Part shown: in pieces, positions 35,541-48,575 of the stretch
Numbering within the stretch: the first letter of the stretch is position 1
How the letters are laid out: each line of letters opens with the position of its first letter
Assembly: GCA_023101885.1 (NCBI GenBank)
Contig: JALPQD010000125.1
Span: 4,075,140 to 4,139,139, forward strand
Direction: 5' to 3'
From: Typhlomys cinereus
Taxonomy: Eukaryota; Chordata; Mammalia; Rodentia; Platacanthomyidae
Length of the DNA stretch: 64,000 nucleotides
Translations under genes and position numbers: made by a program
The notes under the pieces: generated by a model
What the model saw: only the letters and a program-made list of their open reading frames with translations
Told to the model about the DNA's origin: nothing
The model's database searches: none

Positions 35541-38500
35541 TGTACCAGTTACTCTTTCCTGTTCCTATGAGACAACACTCAAACTCAAACAATTTAAGGG
35601 GAGAAAAGAAAGATTTATTTGACTTGTGGTTCCAGAGAGGAAATACAGTCCATTATGGTATAAAAGGCATGGTGAATGGCAGGAATTGGAAGTGGTTAGG
35701 TCACCACAGATGTCACAGGGGCTAGGACAGCAACCAGCCAACTACAAAGGCAGACTAATAGAGGAGGCAGGGCAGAGCTAACCAGCCTCAAGGTCCAACC
35801 CCTGTGACATGCCTTCCTTCAACAAGACTCTACCTATTAAAATTGCTACAACCTTCCCAAACAACATCAGCAAAGACTGCAAGCACATGAGCCTGTAGGA
35901 GACAACTCACATTCAAGCCACGACATTCCATCCCTGGTCCCCATAGGCTCATGGTCATCTCATGATATAAACTGTGCTCGGCCCAACTTTAAATGTCCCC
36001 ATAGACTAAAGTCCCAAGTTCACAGCCTCTTTTGAAACTCAAGTCAGTCTCCTGCAGCGAAAAAAGACAAGTTACATACTTCTGGCATAGAGTAAATATT
36101 TCCATCCCAAAAGAGAATAATGGAGGCATATTTAGGAAAGATTAGTTCATAACAAGACCAAATTAAAAAAAAACAGAAGAGATTACAAATCCTGCACCTC
36201 CAAGTCAGCATATGAACTCCTGTTGAAATGATTTCCATTTCAAAAGGCTTCATTTTTGCCCCTCCAGTACAACTGCCCACAGAACACATCATTATCTTCA
36301 GCTGGCTTCCTATAGTACACAGCTCTCCTTGGTAGATGTCCCACATTGGTTCTGGCATATCCAACATCCTCATGCTTCAACAGCAATCCAGGTTTCAACT
36401 CCAAAGCACAAAATATCTTTCCTGGGCCTCTTTGCTCAATTTTCAATCCTACACACACTGTCTGGCTTCAGCTGCTCTCTGAAACTTTGCAGAAGAGATT
36501 TACATCCTCATTGCTCTTGCATCTCTGATGCCTCCAAAACCATTACCATATGGATGACATTGCCAGATTCTGCTATAGACTTGGGTTGGAGATTAGTCCC
36601 CTTGAAACACAGCTAGTTTTGTTTTTTCTGTGCTGAAAATGGGAAAAATCTTCCCTGAGCCTTTGCTTTAGAGGAGGAACAGGAAATTCTCCTGGAAATC
36701 TCTTCCCAAAAAAATTTGCATTCTTATGGGTGGGAGCTTTCCCTGAGGATTTCACCCTCAGAGTGCAGCCTCTTCTATTATCCCAATGAAGAACAGGCCT
36801 TGATTCACTTACGGTATTAATCTCTCTCATAATAGCCACAGTTTTTCTGTCTGTGTTCTGGTTTAACTTTTCAAGTTTGCCATCACATTTTTCCTGATCA
36901 AAGGTCACAGGTTTCATCTCTTTCTGCCTGATTTCTTGCTCCTTTTCATCATAATTCTGAACCAGAGTGCTAAAAAATAACCATGTCACACTGTCAAGAT
37001 TATGCTGTCTTGAAAACTCCTCTGCCAGGGAAATGCAAATCAAAACTTCCCTGAGATATCATCTCACCCCGGTCAGGATGGCAAAAATCCACAATACAAA
37101 CAACAACAAATGCTGGAGAGGATGTGAAGAGAGGGGAACTCTCCTATATTGCTGGTGGGAATGCAGGCTCATACAGCCACTCTGGCGAGCCATCTGGAGA
37201 TTCTTAAAGAAATTAAAGATTGAAATGCCATATGACCCTGCTATCCCACTTTTGGGAATAACCCCCCAAGCAGCAGAGGTTCACCTCGATAGCACAAGTA
37301 TGACCATGTTCATAGCAGCACTGTTTACAATAGCAAAGTCATGGAATCAACCCAAATGTTCAACAGTTGACGAGTGGATAAGGAAAATGTGGCACATCTA
37401 TACAATGAAGTACTACTCACCCATCAAAAATGATGAATTACTGGAATTTGTTGGGAAATGGATGTCATTAGAAACAATTATATTAAGTGAAGTATCCCAA
37501 ACCCAGAAAATTAAGCGCTGTATGTACTCCCTAATAGGTGGCTCCTAGTACCAAACTCACCCAGCCCACATTGAGACACTCAAAGGTAAATCTATGTAAT
37601 GCAGTAATTGCAAGGATTATGAACAGGAGGGATGGGGTTGAGGGGCCACACCAGACACAAGTAGAGAGGGGACCATGTTACAGCAGAGAAAATAGGCCTC
37701 CATCAAGGACTACAAGTAAGTAATGTGACACCTGGTTAAGTTCACAGACGTTCGTTCCTGATCATTTACAACTGAGGGGGTATGATCTCACCAGGGCATA
37801 TAGTCTGGCAGATAAAAAGTAATCATTTTGCAAATGGGTGATTGACCCCTCCCTCACTGAGGTTTCTTACTTTTATTACATCTACCCTTGAATGTGCTAT
37901 TATAACAAGACTCCAGCTTAACAGTTTTTTGTCTCTGACCAGGGGGTGACATATAGTGCCCATCAGGATGGAGTGAAGGGCATTGCAGGAGCAGAAAAAC
38001 TGCAAAAGAAAATCAACAAACCACAATCCAGAACTTCAGAGACTCTATATCAATCACATAGAACTAGGCCAGACTAATCTCTCCCCATCCTGAAGCTCAA
38101 GGACATTTGCGGAAGAGGGGGCAGTTAGATTGTAAGAGCAAAAGGATGGGAGGAGCAATGATTTGCAAGATTTCCACACTAGTTAGGGCCGAAGCAATCA
38201 TAATAAGACTTTGCATGCCCTGCACAATGTCCAACACACTATTGACCTCACAAAGTCTAGCATCGGCTAAAAGCACCAAGATCCTTGGAGGCAAGGGATT
38301 GACAGCCACAGTAGTGTTCCTATTCTTAAGGGGAACACGAGAAAGGGTTCAGGGAAATGCCACTGGGTCCGTGTACGTCATCGGAGAGGAGGACCCAGAG
38401 GAGAGTCAGGCATACACAATAAAAGACTCTCTGGGAATTGGAGGGGGAGGCACTGGGTGATGGGGAGGGAGGGGAGAGGGAGCAGGGGGTTCGGGGGGAG

Positions 38501-39229
38501 GAGGAGGGAGGTCTACCTATTAAGTTTGTATGAGCGGAAATAATAAAAAATGTATAAAAAAAAAAAAAGAAAAGAAAACTCCTCTGCCAAACACTTGAAT
38601 TTAACTTCAGGCAAGCTTTCAGGATGTGGGCAAAACTTGACCAAACTTTCTATGAAAGCAACACCCCATTTGTCCCAAAAGAGTCTCTGTTCCCCTCTGA
38701 ACCATCTATTGTCTGCATCTCTCACACCATTACTGTCTTTGAAACTCTCAGTAAAATGGCCTTTTAGACCTCATCTCCAAGATGCAATGACTTCTTAGAC
38801 CAAAGTTCCAAAGTCTCCAAATTTCTCTAAATAAACAGTTCCAAAGGCACACTAACCACATCACGGCTATGAGCATACTTCTTTATTTCTTTGTACCAAG
38901 TTCTCTCAGATTAATACCAGCACTTCACTTTTTAGTGCCAGATCTTCTCAAGCTCACAGTACACCCCACTCTTGGTACTGATTTCTGTCAGAATTACTCT
39001 TTATACTACTGTGAATAAAACTCAAACTCAAGCAACTTAAAGAGAGGAAAGGGAGATTTATTTAGCTTACAGTTCCAGAGGGGAGATATAGCCCATTATG
39101 GCATGAAAGGCATGGCAGACAGCAGAAATCAGAAGCAGTTTAAGTCACATCTATCATGGAGACTGAGAGAGAGCAAACTACAGACTTTGGGTCAGGCTAT
39201 AGGTAACAACTCACATTCAAACCATGACG
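35541..39229 (-). mobile_element. ERVL-MaLR element with internal region, split by L1
   Basis: Minus-strand order: 5' LTR 39229-38986 (internally deleted), primer-binding region just inside ('ggtaccaagagtggggtg'-type, 38985-38962, the tRNA-Leu-like site of ERVL relatives), internal sequence, polypurine-like 'ccagggatggaa' (35937-35926), and 3' LTR 35925-35541. The internal part holds no intact frame, as is usual for MaLRs, which lack pol. An L1 fragment sits at 37028-38573. Flanking 5-bp duplications are no longer visible. Confidence 0.8.
37028..38573 (+). mobile_element. 5'-truncated L1 inside the MaLR internal region
   Basis: Flanked by a perfect 16-bp duplication, GAAAACTCCTCTGCCA (37012-37027 and 38574-38589). 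It carries the last ~170 codons of ORF2 in an open frame (to 37548), including the intact C-x3-C-x7-H-x4-C motif, then a 3' UTR with the G-rich tract and a poly(A). Slightly more diverged than A and C, so of intermediate age. Confidence 0.93.
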
Positions 39230-39374
39230 AGCCAAAGACTTTAACTAATGAGCCCTTCCAGCCCTGTTGTCTACCTTTCTATCCATCACTCTGAGCTCAT
39301 CAATACCATTTGAGGAATGAAGAATATTGCTAAGATCTTTTGACAGTGAATAAAAGCATTCATATATGGTTATT

Positions 39375-39465
39375 TTTACTTGGGAGACTGAAATGGGAGG
39401 ATCACTCAAACCCAGGATTCTGCGGAAGCCTGAATGATGGTAGCCAGATCCTGTGCACCTCATTT
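39375..39465 (+). mobile_element. B1-like SINE fragment
   Basis: 'cttgggagactgaaatggga' and 'ggatcactcaaacccagga' are the 7SL-type B1 core. Both ends are missing. Confidence 0.65.
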
Positions 39466-39954
39466 TAAAGACAAGAATGGAGCTGAAGACACACTGCTCA
39501 TTACTCTACCTCCTCAGAGTAGATCTTGAAGCCAAACAACTCTCCAATCTGTAGCCACAACATGGGGTGGGGCCAGACCATCTTTGACCTTCCTCCACTG
39601 TATGAATAACACATCCCATGTGCCCACAGCCCAAACCTGTTCATGTGGCACTTGATATCCTACCATGCTATCCTTCTTAAGAACTGTTGCACCTTTCCTG
39701 CTTCTGCACCTATGGCAGCATGCCCATTCCTATTGTTGGCACTTCCCCAAGATTAGCCCAAGAGAAATGTCTGCTTTTCTCCTTGATACTGCCTGCTCTC
39801 TTTTGATTGCCATATAAACAGTGTGAGCTCCCAGCAGATGCTTGACATAGTGCTTTTGTGTAACAGTGGGATTGTCAGTCCTTTGGGCCACACAGTCATC
39901 ATTATGAGTTGGACACTTCCCATGGCTCTTTTTCCCAGAAGTCTACTTTGATAA
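39466..39954. other. No recognised feature
   Basis: Nothing recognised. Confidence 0.45.
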
Positions 39955-41995
39955 TGTAATAGTTAGGCACAGGTGTCAACTTGACTGTTGAGGGTTTGAG
40001 CTCTGGGCACATTCATAGAGAAAGATGATGGTTGAGTTAAGCCCAGAGCAAACCTGCAGGAGATTGTCTAGCTGATAGGGAAAGCCCATCATTGGTGGGT
40101 GGTAGTAGGCTCTGGAATAAAATACCAAGAGCTGGTTGAGAAAGTTGGCATCCTTCTGTTCACTTGGCCAGACATGCTGGTCTGGCAAGTAAGGATTGTC
40201 CCTCTCTCACCAGTTCCCTCAACCCTGGTGTTGGTGTGTGCTCTGTCAAGCTGGACTAAGAACTGTAACCAGTAATCGTGAGAATAAACCTCTTGTTCCC
40301 TTAAGCCAAACGTTTGATGATCATGTATCAGCAACCATGCAGACAAACTGCAACAAAATTTGGTACCCAGGAAGTGGGGTGTTGCTGATCAATCTGACTA
40401 TGTGGACTCTGTGGCTTTTGAATGGTTCTGCTGGACAAAGTTTGAAATGTTTGAAGATTTTGACTTTGTGGATTACCAATACCATTCTGCAGAGTTTAGT
40501 GGGCCATTTGGAAAATAGTGATGCCAAGAGAGTTGTGAATTGTTTTGACCTAATTTGTGATGAGGGAAACAAGTACTTTGGTGAAGTTGAATTTAAAAAT
40601 GATAGACTGGTTTCTTGACAGAGGAGAGCTGTGTTGATGACCATGAAGCTCTGAATATGGAAAGGGCAGGCAGCAGAATATCTACTGCTGTTGGAAAAAT
40701 GAATATCAGTGAAGGAGAATATAGTAACTTACATTCAGACAGTGGAAGATGGGAAAACCACGGTATGGCAAGTCCATGGTTTCAAAATCCAGATTCCTTC
40801 AGGGGCCAAAATCCCAGATTAAAGCTGTTTCTTGCCCTTTGGAAGTTTGGCTGCCCAGAAGAGGATTTTCCAGCATCAGAGCACAAGATTTGATGCAGCT
40901 GTGGCTCAAGTGGACCAAACTGCATTTTGAACTCCTTTCAGAGTCTGGAAGCATGCCCCAGTTGGTATTGGTTTTGGTGAATGATTTGAGGAGTTCATGG
41001 AAAGCAGAAAAAGCTTGGAGCCAAGTGTCAGGCATAGAGTTCCTGCAAGAGAAAGTGAAGCTTATAGCTGCAGAGCTGAACCCAGAATGTTGGAGATCCC
41101 AGAATCATGGGATGAATGCCGAGGACGACTGCGAATGGAGATTCAGCCTGGTTCAAGGAACTCTGCTCTTACAACCTTGAGCTGCAAACAGGGACTGGGA
41201 TTACCTAGAATCATCGAGCCACCTTGACTACATGATGAGCATCAGAAGATGGACATTGAAGTACAGGATGTGGTGATTTGCTGGACTTTGATTTTAATTT
41301 AAATGCTTTCTTATTACATCAAGATACTTCTGTTTTAATGTTTTATCTGTTTTAAAGTATTTAACTTATTTCGATTTAATGCATCCTTAAGATTAAGAAA
41401 CTTCGAACTTTTAGAATGTTGGAACTGAAGTTTTAATGAGAGAACATTTTAAATTTGTCCATAAAATGTATTTATATTTTAAGATAACTTTTAATATCTA
41501 TGGGGACAAGGATTGAAGGTTACAGTTTAAAAGTGCTATGTTTTCATGCCAAGTTGACAAGGGGTGGAGTGTCATAGTTAGGCACAGGTGTCAACTTGAC
41601 TGTTGAGGGTTTGAGCTCTGGGCACATTTGTAGAGATTTAATGGTTAGGGCAAGCCCACAGCAAACCTGCAGAAGATTATCTAGCTGGTGGGGAAGGCCC
41701 AGCCTATGCTGGGTGGGACTAGGCTCTGGAATAAAATACTGAGAACTGGTTGAGAAAGTTGGCATCCTTCTATTCACTTGGCCAGACATGCTGGTCTATC
41801 ACATAAGGATTGTCCTTCTCTCAGCCATTATGTGGTGATGGTGTGGCCAGTTCCCTAGGTCCTGGTGTTGGTATGTGCTCTCTTGTCAAGCTGGACTATG
41901 AACTGTAACCAGTAATCATAAGAGAGAATAAATCCCTTGTTCCCTTAAGCCATTCCATGGTCATTTATCAACAACCATGCAGGCTGATTGCGACA
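39955..41995 (+). mobile_element. Full ERVL-MaLR element (LTR-internal-LTR)
   Basis: 5' LTR 39955-40355 and 3' LTR 41570-41995, both starting TG (TGTAATAG, TGTCATAG) and ending CA. Just inside the 5' LTR is 'tttggtacccaggaagtggg' (40359-40378), the MaLR/ERVL primer-binding type. Just before the 3' LTR is the polypurine 'aaggggtggag' (41559-41569). The internal 1.2 kb has only short frames (40196-40618, 40749-41180) without gag or pol motifs I can recognise. The 5' LTR lacks about 25 bp present in the 3' LTR around 41823-41847. Each LTR has an AATAAA before 'cttgttcccttaagcc'. No matching 5-bp duplication is visible (GATAA vs TAATA). Confidence 0.88.
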
Positions 41996-44134
41996 TAATA
42001 TGAACACATGAACTTTCTTTTAGCAAGACTTTGCATAAAGCCTCATTGTCGGGTATTCTCTCATTTCAAGCCTTTCTTTAACTTTTTCGATGTGAATTGT
42101 AGACAGGAAAAAAACTCTCATAATCTTGAAGAGATTCAGATATAACCAAATTCTTACACAATGTGATATGTGCAACAATAAAACTGGGGGGCAAGGGGAT
42201 TGGTGATGTCAGGATATTTTATTACTGTAACAGGAATAGAGACCAAGACAGGGAGTAACCCAGCACTATGATGCTGGGGGAAAAAAAAGCCTTGAAATTT
42301 AGGGAAACAAATGATTCTTGTGCTGTGATCTCCAAGGACAAGTAGTCGCTAAAGAAAGTGGCAAAAGGGAGAGAGTCATGCCAGGTGAAAGAAGCAGTTT
42401 GGCAAAAACCTGGAAGTCCTGAATAGCATGTGGTTTCAGGAACCAGCAGGAGCTTCATGAGGCAAAGAAGATCTGAGTTAGAACTGCAGGTAGCTAGCCT
42501 GGAGAGGTTGGCTCAGCCCGGAACCAGAGGAGAAGGATGTATATCAAGTAGGGAACTGGGAAGAGCAGAAAGAAAAGTAAGGATTTTTCTTTCTTTTTGT
42601 CTTTTAAGCTTGTAAGTCACTACCATTGTAAATACTTACAGGGCACAAAATGGCTTAGTGGTTATTAATATGATATTGGCTGATTAGACAAGCTAATGAA
42701 CAGATGAAATACTTCAAATGTGGAACATCTTTATGGCGAAGACACTTGGTATTTTCTCAAAATCATTGCACCGCATGACCTGCACTAGCTGAGTTCAGGG
42801 ATGGGATTTTGAAAATAATCTGAGAAGTTTCTCATTATAAAAGAAATCACTCCAAGGGAATAATCAAAGATACTAAGAAGATGGTATATGGAAACCAAGA
42901 CTGTTGTGAAGTCATAAAAGGATGAGGGGCAGCAAGGGCAGAAGTAATTTTTAACACATGTCCCTTATCCGGTCAGAACATGACTGCTTCCGTGTGAGAG
43001 AAAGAGCTAAGGCAAGGCTAGGGCTGGCTTTCATAGAAGAAGAAAATGAAACATTACTTACATGCTGGTCGGGATGAAAATGGCACATCCTCCACACAAA
43101 ATAGTCTACAAGTTTTGAGAAGATTAAACATAGTTACCAAATGACCCAACAGTTTCTTATAGGAACATGTCAGGGCTCAGACCTCACCTGGGCACACCGA
43201 GTTAGAGAAAATAGAATTTCTCTTTGCCAAGGCTAGATCTTCCCCTTCCTCAGATATATCTGTAAAACCTAGAAAGCACACTTTTTCCTTTTAACCTTTC
43301 AAACCCCACAGACAGGTCATAATGAATCACACGGAGGAGGCCTTGCAGGGTTTTACCCTAGGTGTTTAGCATTGGTACACAACTGTATATCAGTGACATT
43401 CCTGTATGGCTGTCCATTACTCATCCAGCATTAGCATGAAAACAAGCAGCTTTCTCAACTCTTTGTCTTTACATCTGATGGCTCCTGTGTCAAGTAAAAC
43501 TTTGCTTAAATAATTTTGTTTGTGCTTCTTCTAGTAATCTGTCACTTGTTACAAAGATGTCAGCTGTGAACCTCAGAAATGTCCTGTTTGTTTGCACACA
43601 AAAGCCTGCACATGAATGCTTAGAGAAGCAGGATCCACAGTAATCAAAATGTGAGAATAAACCAAACATGACTCCGCTAAGAACGGATCAATAAAATATG
43701 GCACCTATGCATAGTCAAAGGCCACTTGTCAATACTGGAGTATACTGCTGCATGCTAGAGCACAAGGAACTTTGGAAAAATAGCATTAAGGGGTAGAAGC
43801 CAGTCACTGGGTCAGATCATACATGAGTCCCTGAGCACCACACATCCAGAAGAGGCAAATCCACAGAAACAGAAAGTATATTAGTAGTTTAGTAGGGCTG
43901 CGAGGTTGGCAAAAATTGATACATTTGATGACATGAGTGTAAACGTGATGAAATGAAAGATATCTAACACAATTTTAAGGGAATTTTGAAAATCAAATAA
44001 TTGCTAAGATAATTTGGAAGTAAATCTGCCTCTCTTTTTTTTCACTTCACATCAGCCTTTATCACATTTGATCCTTTTATTTCACCAGGAAAAAAAAAAA
44101 AGCCAGAGTGTAGATAAACTATGGATTACATACG
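41996..44134. other. No recognised feature
   Basis: About 2.1 kb of AT-rich DNA. I recognise no gene or repeat. The short frames at 42222-42458 and 42430-42615 have no motif. Confidence 0.5.
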
Positions 44135-44600
44135 TGTAATGGTTACCCCCTTACTATTGCTGTGAGAGAGCACCCAAAGTCAAACAACTTATGAGAGAAA
44201 AGGAGATTTATTCAACTTACAGTTCCAAAGGGGGAGATAAATGGCAGAGACAGCACGGCTGGCTGGCTGAAACTGGCAGGCAGCTAAGTCACATCAGACC
44301 TCCACATGGCTGGACATTCCTGGAGCGTCTCTAATTTCCTCTGTTCTGTGGTTCCTTTTATATTGTCCACTACTGGGAGGTTCCTATGAGAGCTATGGAG
44401 ATTCTGATGGGATCTAGGACTGCTCTTGTATTATCCAAATAATCTCTTCAGGTGGTCTCAGCTTATCTTTCCAGGTGTGCTCTCAGCTGATCTTAATTAA
44501 TGCCAGATGTGTGCAGAAAGGAACATCTCCATCACTTCAGGTTGACCAAGCAAGTTCTCCTTGTCACCATCTAGCATCCAGCATTCTCCTCTGTGATTGG
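44135..44600 (-). mobile_element. ERVL-MaLR LTR
   Basis: The left edge, 'tgtaatggttacccccttac', 'gagagcacccaaagtcaaac' and 'ggagatttattcaacttaca', matches the left edges of the minus-strand LTRs at 13125 and 35541. The right part diverges from them. The right boundary is approximate. Confidence 0.65.
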
Positions 44601-44714
44601 CATCTGTTCCCTTTTTCCATTTTTTAAATGTCTAGGTAGAGCCAGGTCTGTCAGTAACTCTCTACAAACATCAGAGTTAATCAAGTGAAGAAATGCAAGA
44701 GATGAACCGCAAGC

Positions 44715-44785
44715 AGGAAGCTCACACCAACACCAGGGCCTAGGGAACTGGCCACACCATCACCACATAATGGTTGAGGAAGCTC
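44715..44785 (-). mobile_element. Fragment of ORR1-like LTR
   Basis: On the minus strand it matches 41820-41880 of the 3' LTR of the 39955-41995 element (the 'ccattatgtggtgatggtgt' stretch). Only about 70 bp is recognisable. Confidence 0.6.
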
Positions 44786-45135
44786 ATAAAAATGGCAAAT
44801 CTCATCCACCATGTCTTCATATTCTCATTCTAAAGCAATTCAACCAATGCATGAAATGAACTTTAAAAATATATAATAAATAATTATATTTTTGAATCTT
44901 TAAATTGTGGCGAGTACTTTCAGGACTTTACATAGAGCACCTCAGTTAATATTAACATTTCTATGAGGCAGGAACTGTTGCCATCTGTATTTCACACATG
45001 AGGAAATAGGACAAAGAAGAGGTAAATAATTTGCCCTAAGCCACCAACTAGCAAGTAGTAGGTGTAGGATAGATTGCAGAGCCAATGCATTAATGTTTCA
45101 GTAAACATTAAGTGAATAAAAAATGCAAGGCTATG

Positions 45136-45573
45136 TGTCACTTATATACAGGTGTTAATTTGACAACTGAAGACTGAGTCTTTGGCACATGTGAAGAATT
45201 AATAGGTAATGCAAGCCCTGAACCAACCTGTAAGAGATTGTGTAATGATATAGAAAGACCCAGTCCCTGGTATGTGGGAACACTCCCCAAGCAGATGGAT
45301 AAGATGGAAAAAGAGCTGGGTTAGTAGTATGGCATACTTTGACAAATTTTCAGCATACATGCATACAGGCATTCTGACAAATAAGTAAGTAAGTATGTCC
45401 CTTCCTCAGATTTTTCTGTGGATGGCTGTGGCCACTTCTTTAGGCTCCTGATGTAGGCATGATCTCTCCCGCCTTGCTGATGAAGTATGACCAAGAATCA
45501 TAAGCAAGATTAATCCTTTCGTTCCCTTAAGTTGTTTGATCCTGCTCAGTGACAGAAAGATGAAACTAACACA
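45136..45573 (+). mobile_element. ERVL-MaLR solo LTR
   Basis: It starts TGTCACTTATA and ends 'gaaactaacaca'. It has the 'caggtgttaatttgac' start, the 'gacccagtccctgg' middle and 'cctttcgttcccttaag' near the end. This is the same layout as the LTRs at 39955 and 48449, but more diverged. Confidence 0.7.
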
Positions 45574-45646
45574 GATTAGGCATGTGATATAGCACTTGTC
45601 TAGCATGCACAAGGCTCTGGATTCATTCTAGGCACTATAAGAACAA
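45574..45646 (+). mobile_element. ID-like SINE
   Basis: Contains 'agcacttgtctagcatgcac' and 'aaggctctggattcattcta', the ID (BC1/tRNA-Ala-derived) core. It directly follows the LTR end and a weak A-rich tail follows. ID elements are rodent-specific. Confidence 0.7.
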
Positions 45647-46634
45647 AGAGTGGACATTTACTTTACCAAATTTAACATCAATTTGTCAAACAAGTCAACC
45701 GAAAATACATATCAAATATTCATGATTGTTCATTCATCAAAACTCTGAGTTTGTCTAAGAAAACTAAAGGGAACATGGAAGAGGAAGACAAGGAAAGGGG
45801 GAATAAAAGAAATGTTTTCTTTATTGATATTTTCTAAATCCATGGTTAAAATAAACAGGAAACCATGCATAACTTGAGAAGCCTTAGTGTCAGAATGCTC
45901 CCACGTCCATGACATCTCCTGTCATATTACTGGGTGTTGTCCAAAAGCATGTATGTCCTCTACCTGAGAAACTATGTATCACTCAGAACAGAAAAGTTTA
46001 GTCATTACATGAGGCCCTGACTCTCAAGTATATTACATCTTTTACCTCTATTGTAGAAGGTGATTTCTATGCTAAGTGTTAAATGCTCTTCCAGTCTATG
46101 GATATAAAAGTAGCCATTTACAAATCAGTTTGGTGTACTGTCTTCTTACCTATAGGTTTATTGGCTGCTTTTCCCTATTGATCTATTTCCTTCCCTTTTT
46201 CAGGTTCTTGCTCTAGTTAACAGTAAAAGGATGTTTCCATTCAGACAAGTAGGTCTTGAGTCCAATCAGAAACTGTTGTCTACTAGCTCTGGACTTTGTT
46301 TTTTCTGTAATCTCCAGGTAAAGAGTTGGGTTGCTTGTCTGAGGTTTAGTCCACATGGTTTTTCTCTGAGCTTCCTTCACATTGCTGTATTTGTAGTTGT
46401 GGTATGCTTTATTTTCTATTCTATTTGTCTTGAAGTATTTTCTAATTTCCTTTTTTACTTATTTGAAATACAAAGCAGAAAATAATGAGCCACACAGTAA
46501 GAAACTCTCTGTTTATGTCTCAACATGCAAATGGAAATGGAAGTAGAATAAAAAATAGTCAGACCTGGTAAGACTCCATAGGTACACATTCGTGCAACTA
46601 TGATTTTCTTATAAGGATCTCCTGGGTCCAAGCA
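45647..46634. other. No recognised feature
   Basis: AT-rich, nothing recognised. Confidence 0.5.
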
Positions 46635-46722
46635 CACTTGTGCACTCAGAGGTTGAGGCAAGAGGATCACGCAAATTCAAGACTCGCCCAGGCTATACAA
46701 GGAGACCCTATTTCAGAGAAGA
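46635..46722 (+). mobile_element. B1-like SINE fragment
   Basis: 'cagaggttgaggcaagagga' and 'caggctatacaaggagaccc' are the B1 core and 3' part. The 5' end is missing. A purine-rich stretch follows (46715-46800). Confidence 0.7.
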
Positions 46723-46810
46723 ATGAAGAAGAGCAGAAATTAAAGAAATAGGAAGAAGAGAAAGGGAAAGGATAAGGAAAAGGAGGAGAGGGGAATTAAA
46801 AGTGAAACAC

Positions 46811-47048
46811 CTATGGTGGGTGGAACTAGTCCCTGGCAGGTGAATAAACTGGAAGGAGCTGTCTGAGAAAGGAGGCATCCTTGTGTATACTTGGCCAGTA
46901 AGGATTGCCTCTCTTTCAGTTGCTATTTGGAGATAACGTAGACAGTTCCCTCCGCCCTGGTGTTGGTGTGAGTTCTCCTACAAAGTTGGACGAGGAACTG
47001 TAACCAGTCTATCGTAAGAGAATAAACCTCTTGTTCCCTTAAAAAAAA
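46811..47048 (+). mobile_element. Retroposed 3' part of a MaLR LTR transcript
   Basis: The 3' part of an ORR1-like LTR ('ggtgggtggaactagtccct' to 'aataaacctcttgttccctt') ends abruptly in a poly(A) run of about 12, 14 nt after its AATAAA (47021-47026). The block is flanked by a direct repeat, AAAAGTGAAACAC (46798-46810 and 47049-47061). An LTR cut at its poly(A) site, with poly(A) and an L1-length target duplication, indicates that an RNA ending in the LTR was copied by L1 machinery. Confidence 0.85.
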
Positions 47049-47061
47049 AAAAGTGAAACAC

Positions 47062-47677
47062 AGAAGATCACATCATAGCAGCAAGGAAGCAGAGACTTGG
47101 AATGCTGACACAAGTAAGTGGGCTTTCTCCTTTTCCTATAGTCCCACCTGAGGCCTTAGCCTGCAAATAGTAGCATCCACATTCTGAATGTTCTTCCTCC
47201 TTCAGTTAATCCTCTTTGTAAACACTCTCACAAGCACACTTAAAAGTAGCTTTACCAATCTAGTCTCTCTCAATACAATCTAGTTTACAAAACCCCCATC
47301 ACAAAAATGATCTCTTTCATTAGAAATGAGGTATTGACAACTGGCCATACAAGCCAGGAGAAGCCTAGTGTTTTATGATGCAGTCAGCAGGGGACCCTGA
47401 GAATCAAAGAAGTTTCTCTGTCCATGATAATGTGCAAATCCCAGAATGTAGAGTGTTCTGAGTTTCGGAAAATTAGGAAGCCAGTCAAGCCATAGTTTCT
47501 TTCTGACAACAGTGATGGATGGGTGGCCAGATGACTGTCAGAGCACAGAGAAGCATCTAGGATCAGAAGATGAAGGTCACTGACAAGCATCAGTGGCATC
47601 ATTGTCTCTCATTTTAGGAGAAGACACATCAAAATATCTATGTTGGTAAAATGTAGATGAGTACATAAACAGAAGAT
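47062..47677. other. No recognised feature
   Basis: Nothing recognised. Confidence 0.45.

Positions 47678-47753
<76 letters not shown>
47678..47753. repeat. (GATA)n microsatellite
   Basis: About 18 GATA/TAGA units with one TGA interruption near 47708. Seen directly. Confidence 0.97.
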
Positions 47754-48448
47754 CTTTCCTACAGTATTTGAAGGAGAAGGCTATATAGCATAATGGATAA
47801 GAATATAGATGGAGAATTAAAATCACCAAATATCAATGCTAGTTTTGCTTCTTGCTAGCATAGTCAGTCTTCCAAGACCCCAGACTAGATTCCTGCCCAG
47901 CATCATGACAGAAGACCCAATTACCTCATAGTCCAGGTTGGAAGGTGAATTAAATGTCTATCATCTTCTCTTCCTATGTTCCTTCTCTCTCCACCATGTG
48001 TAGTGGGCGATAAAATGGGTTGGCCAGATCTCCTTTCAGGAATGAAGAACTGATGGTAGAAAGCCCTCTCTTGCCAGATGATTTGGGAATTCAGTAAGCT
48101 CAAACCTAAAAGTTACCTTGCCCAGACGTATGCTCAGTTCAAAGGGCAACCCACATTGCAGGTAGCATAAAAGGCCCATTTCTTCTTATCCCAGGGCACA
48201 TTAGCTCTGAAAAGCCATTCTTGCAAATTCTCCCAGGTGGCTGACTGAGACTCCAGTGAGTGTATCACAGCTGAATCTCTCCATCCACCTAGTCAGAATT
48301 CCTCTTTTCTCTCTCCCATGATTAATACACCTCTGGTTTAGTAAGATCCCCTTGCATTTGCTGCTGGGAGATCCCACTCTATGATACTCTTGTCCCTGAC
48401 ACCATTAGACAGTAGCATTCTGAAAATATTAGTTAATTAAATATAAGG
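47754..48448. other. No recognised feature
   Basis: Nothing recognised. Confidence 0.45.
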
Positions 48449-48575
48449 TGTCATAGATACTGGTATCAATGCTGGCAACTGAAAGCTCTAAGCTCTGAGC
48501 ACAGTTTGGAGAAATTTGTAGTTGAGTTAAACCATGGATAATCCTGCAGGAAATTGTCTAATTAAGACTGGGAAG

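Noticed and set aside
36573..37043. 156-residue minus-strand frame as a possible host exon
   Set aside because: It lies in the internal region of the MaLR element and runs into the L1 insertion. It has no recognisable domain.
40196..41180. Two 140-residue frames in the MaLR internal region, possible gag
   Set aside because: No capsid major-homology-like or zinc-knuckle motif is visible, and MaLR internals are usually non-coding. They are kept only as part of the element.
47678..47753. Regular short repeats resembling a CRISPR array
   Set aside because: It is a simple GATA microsatellite without spacers, in a mammalian context.
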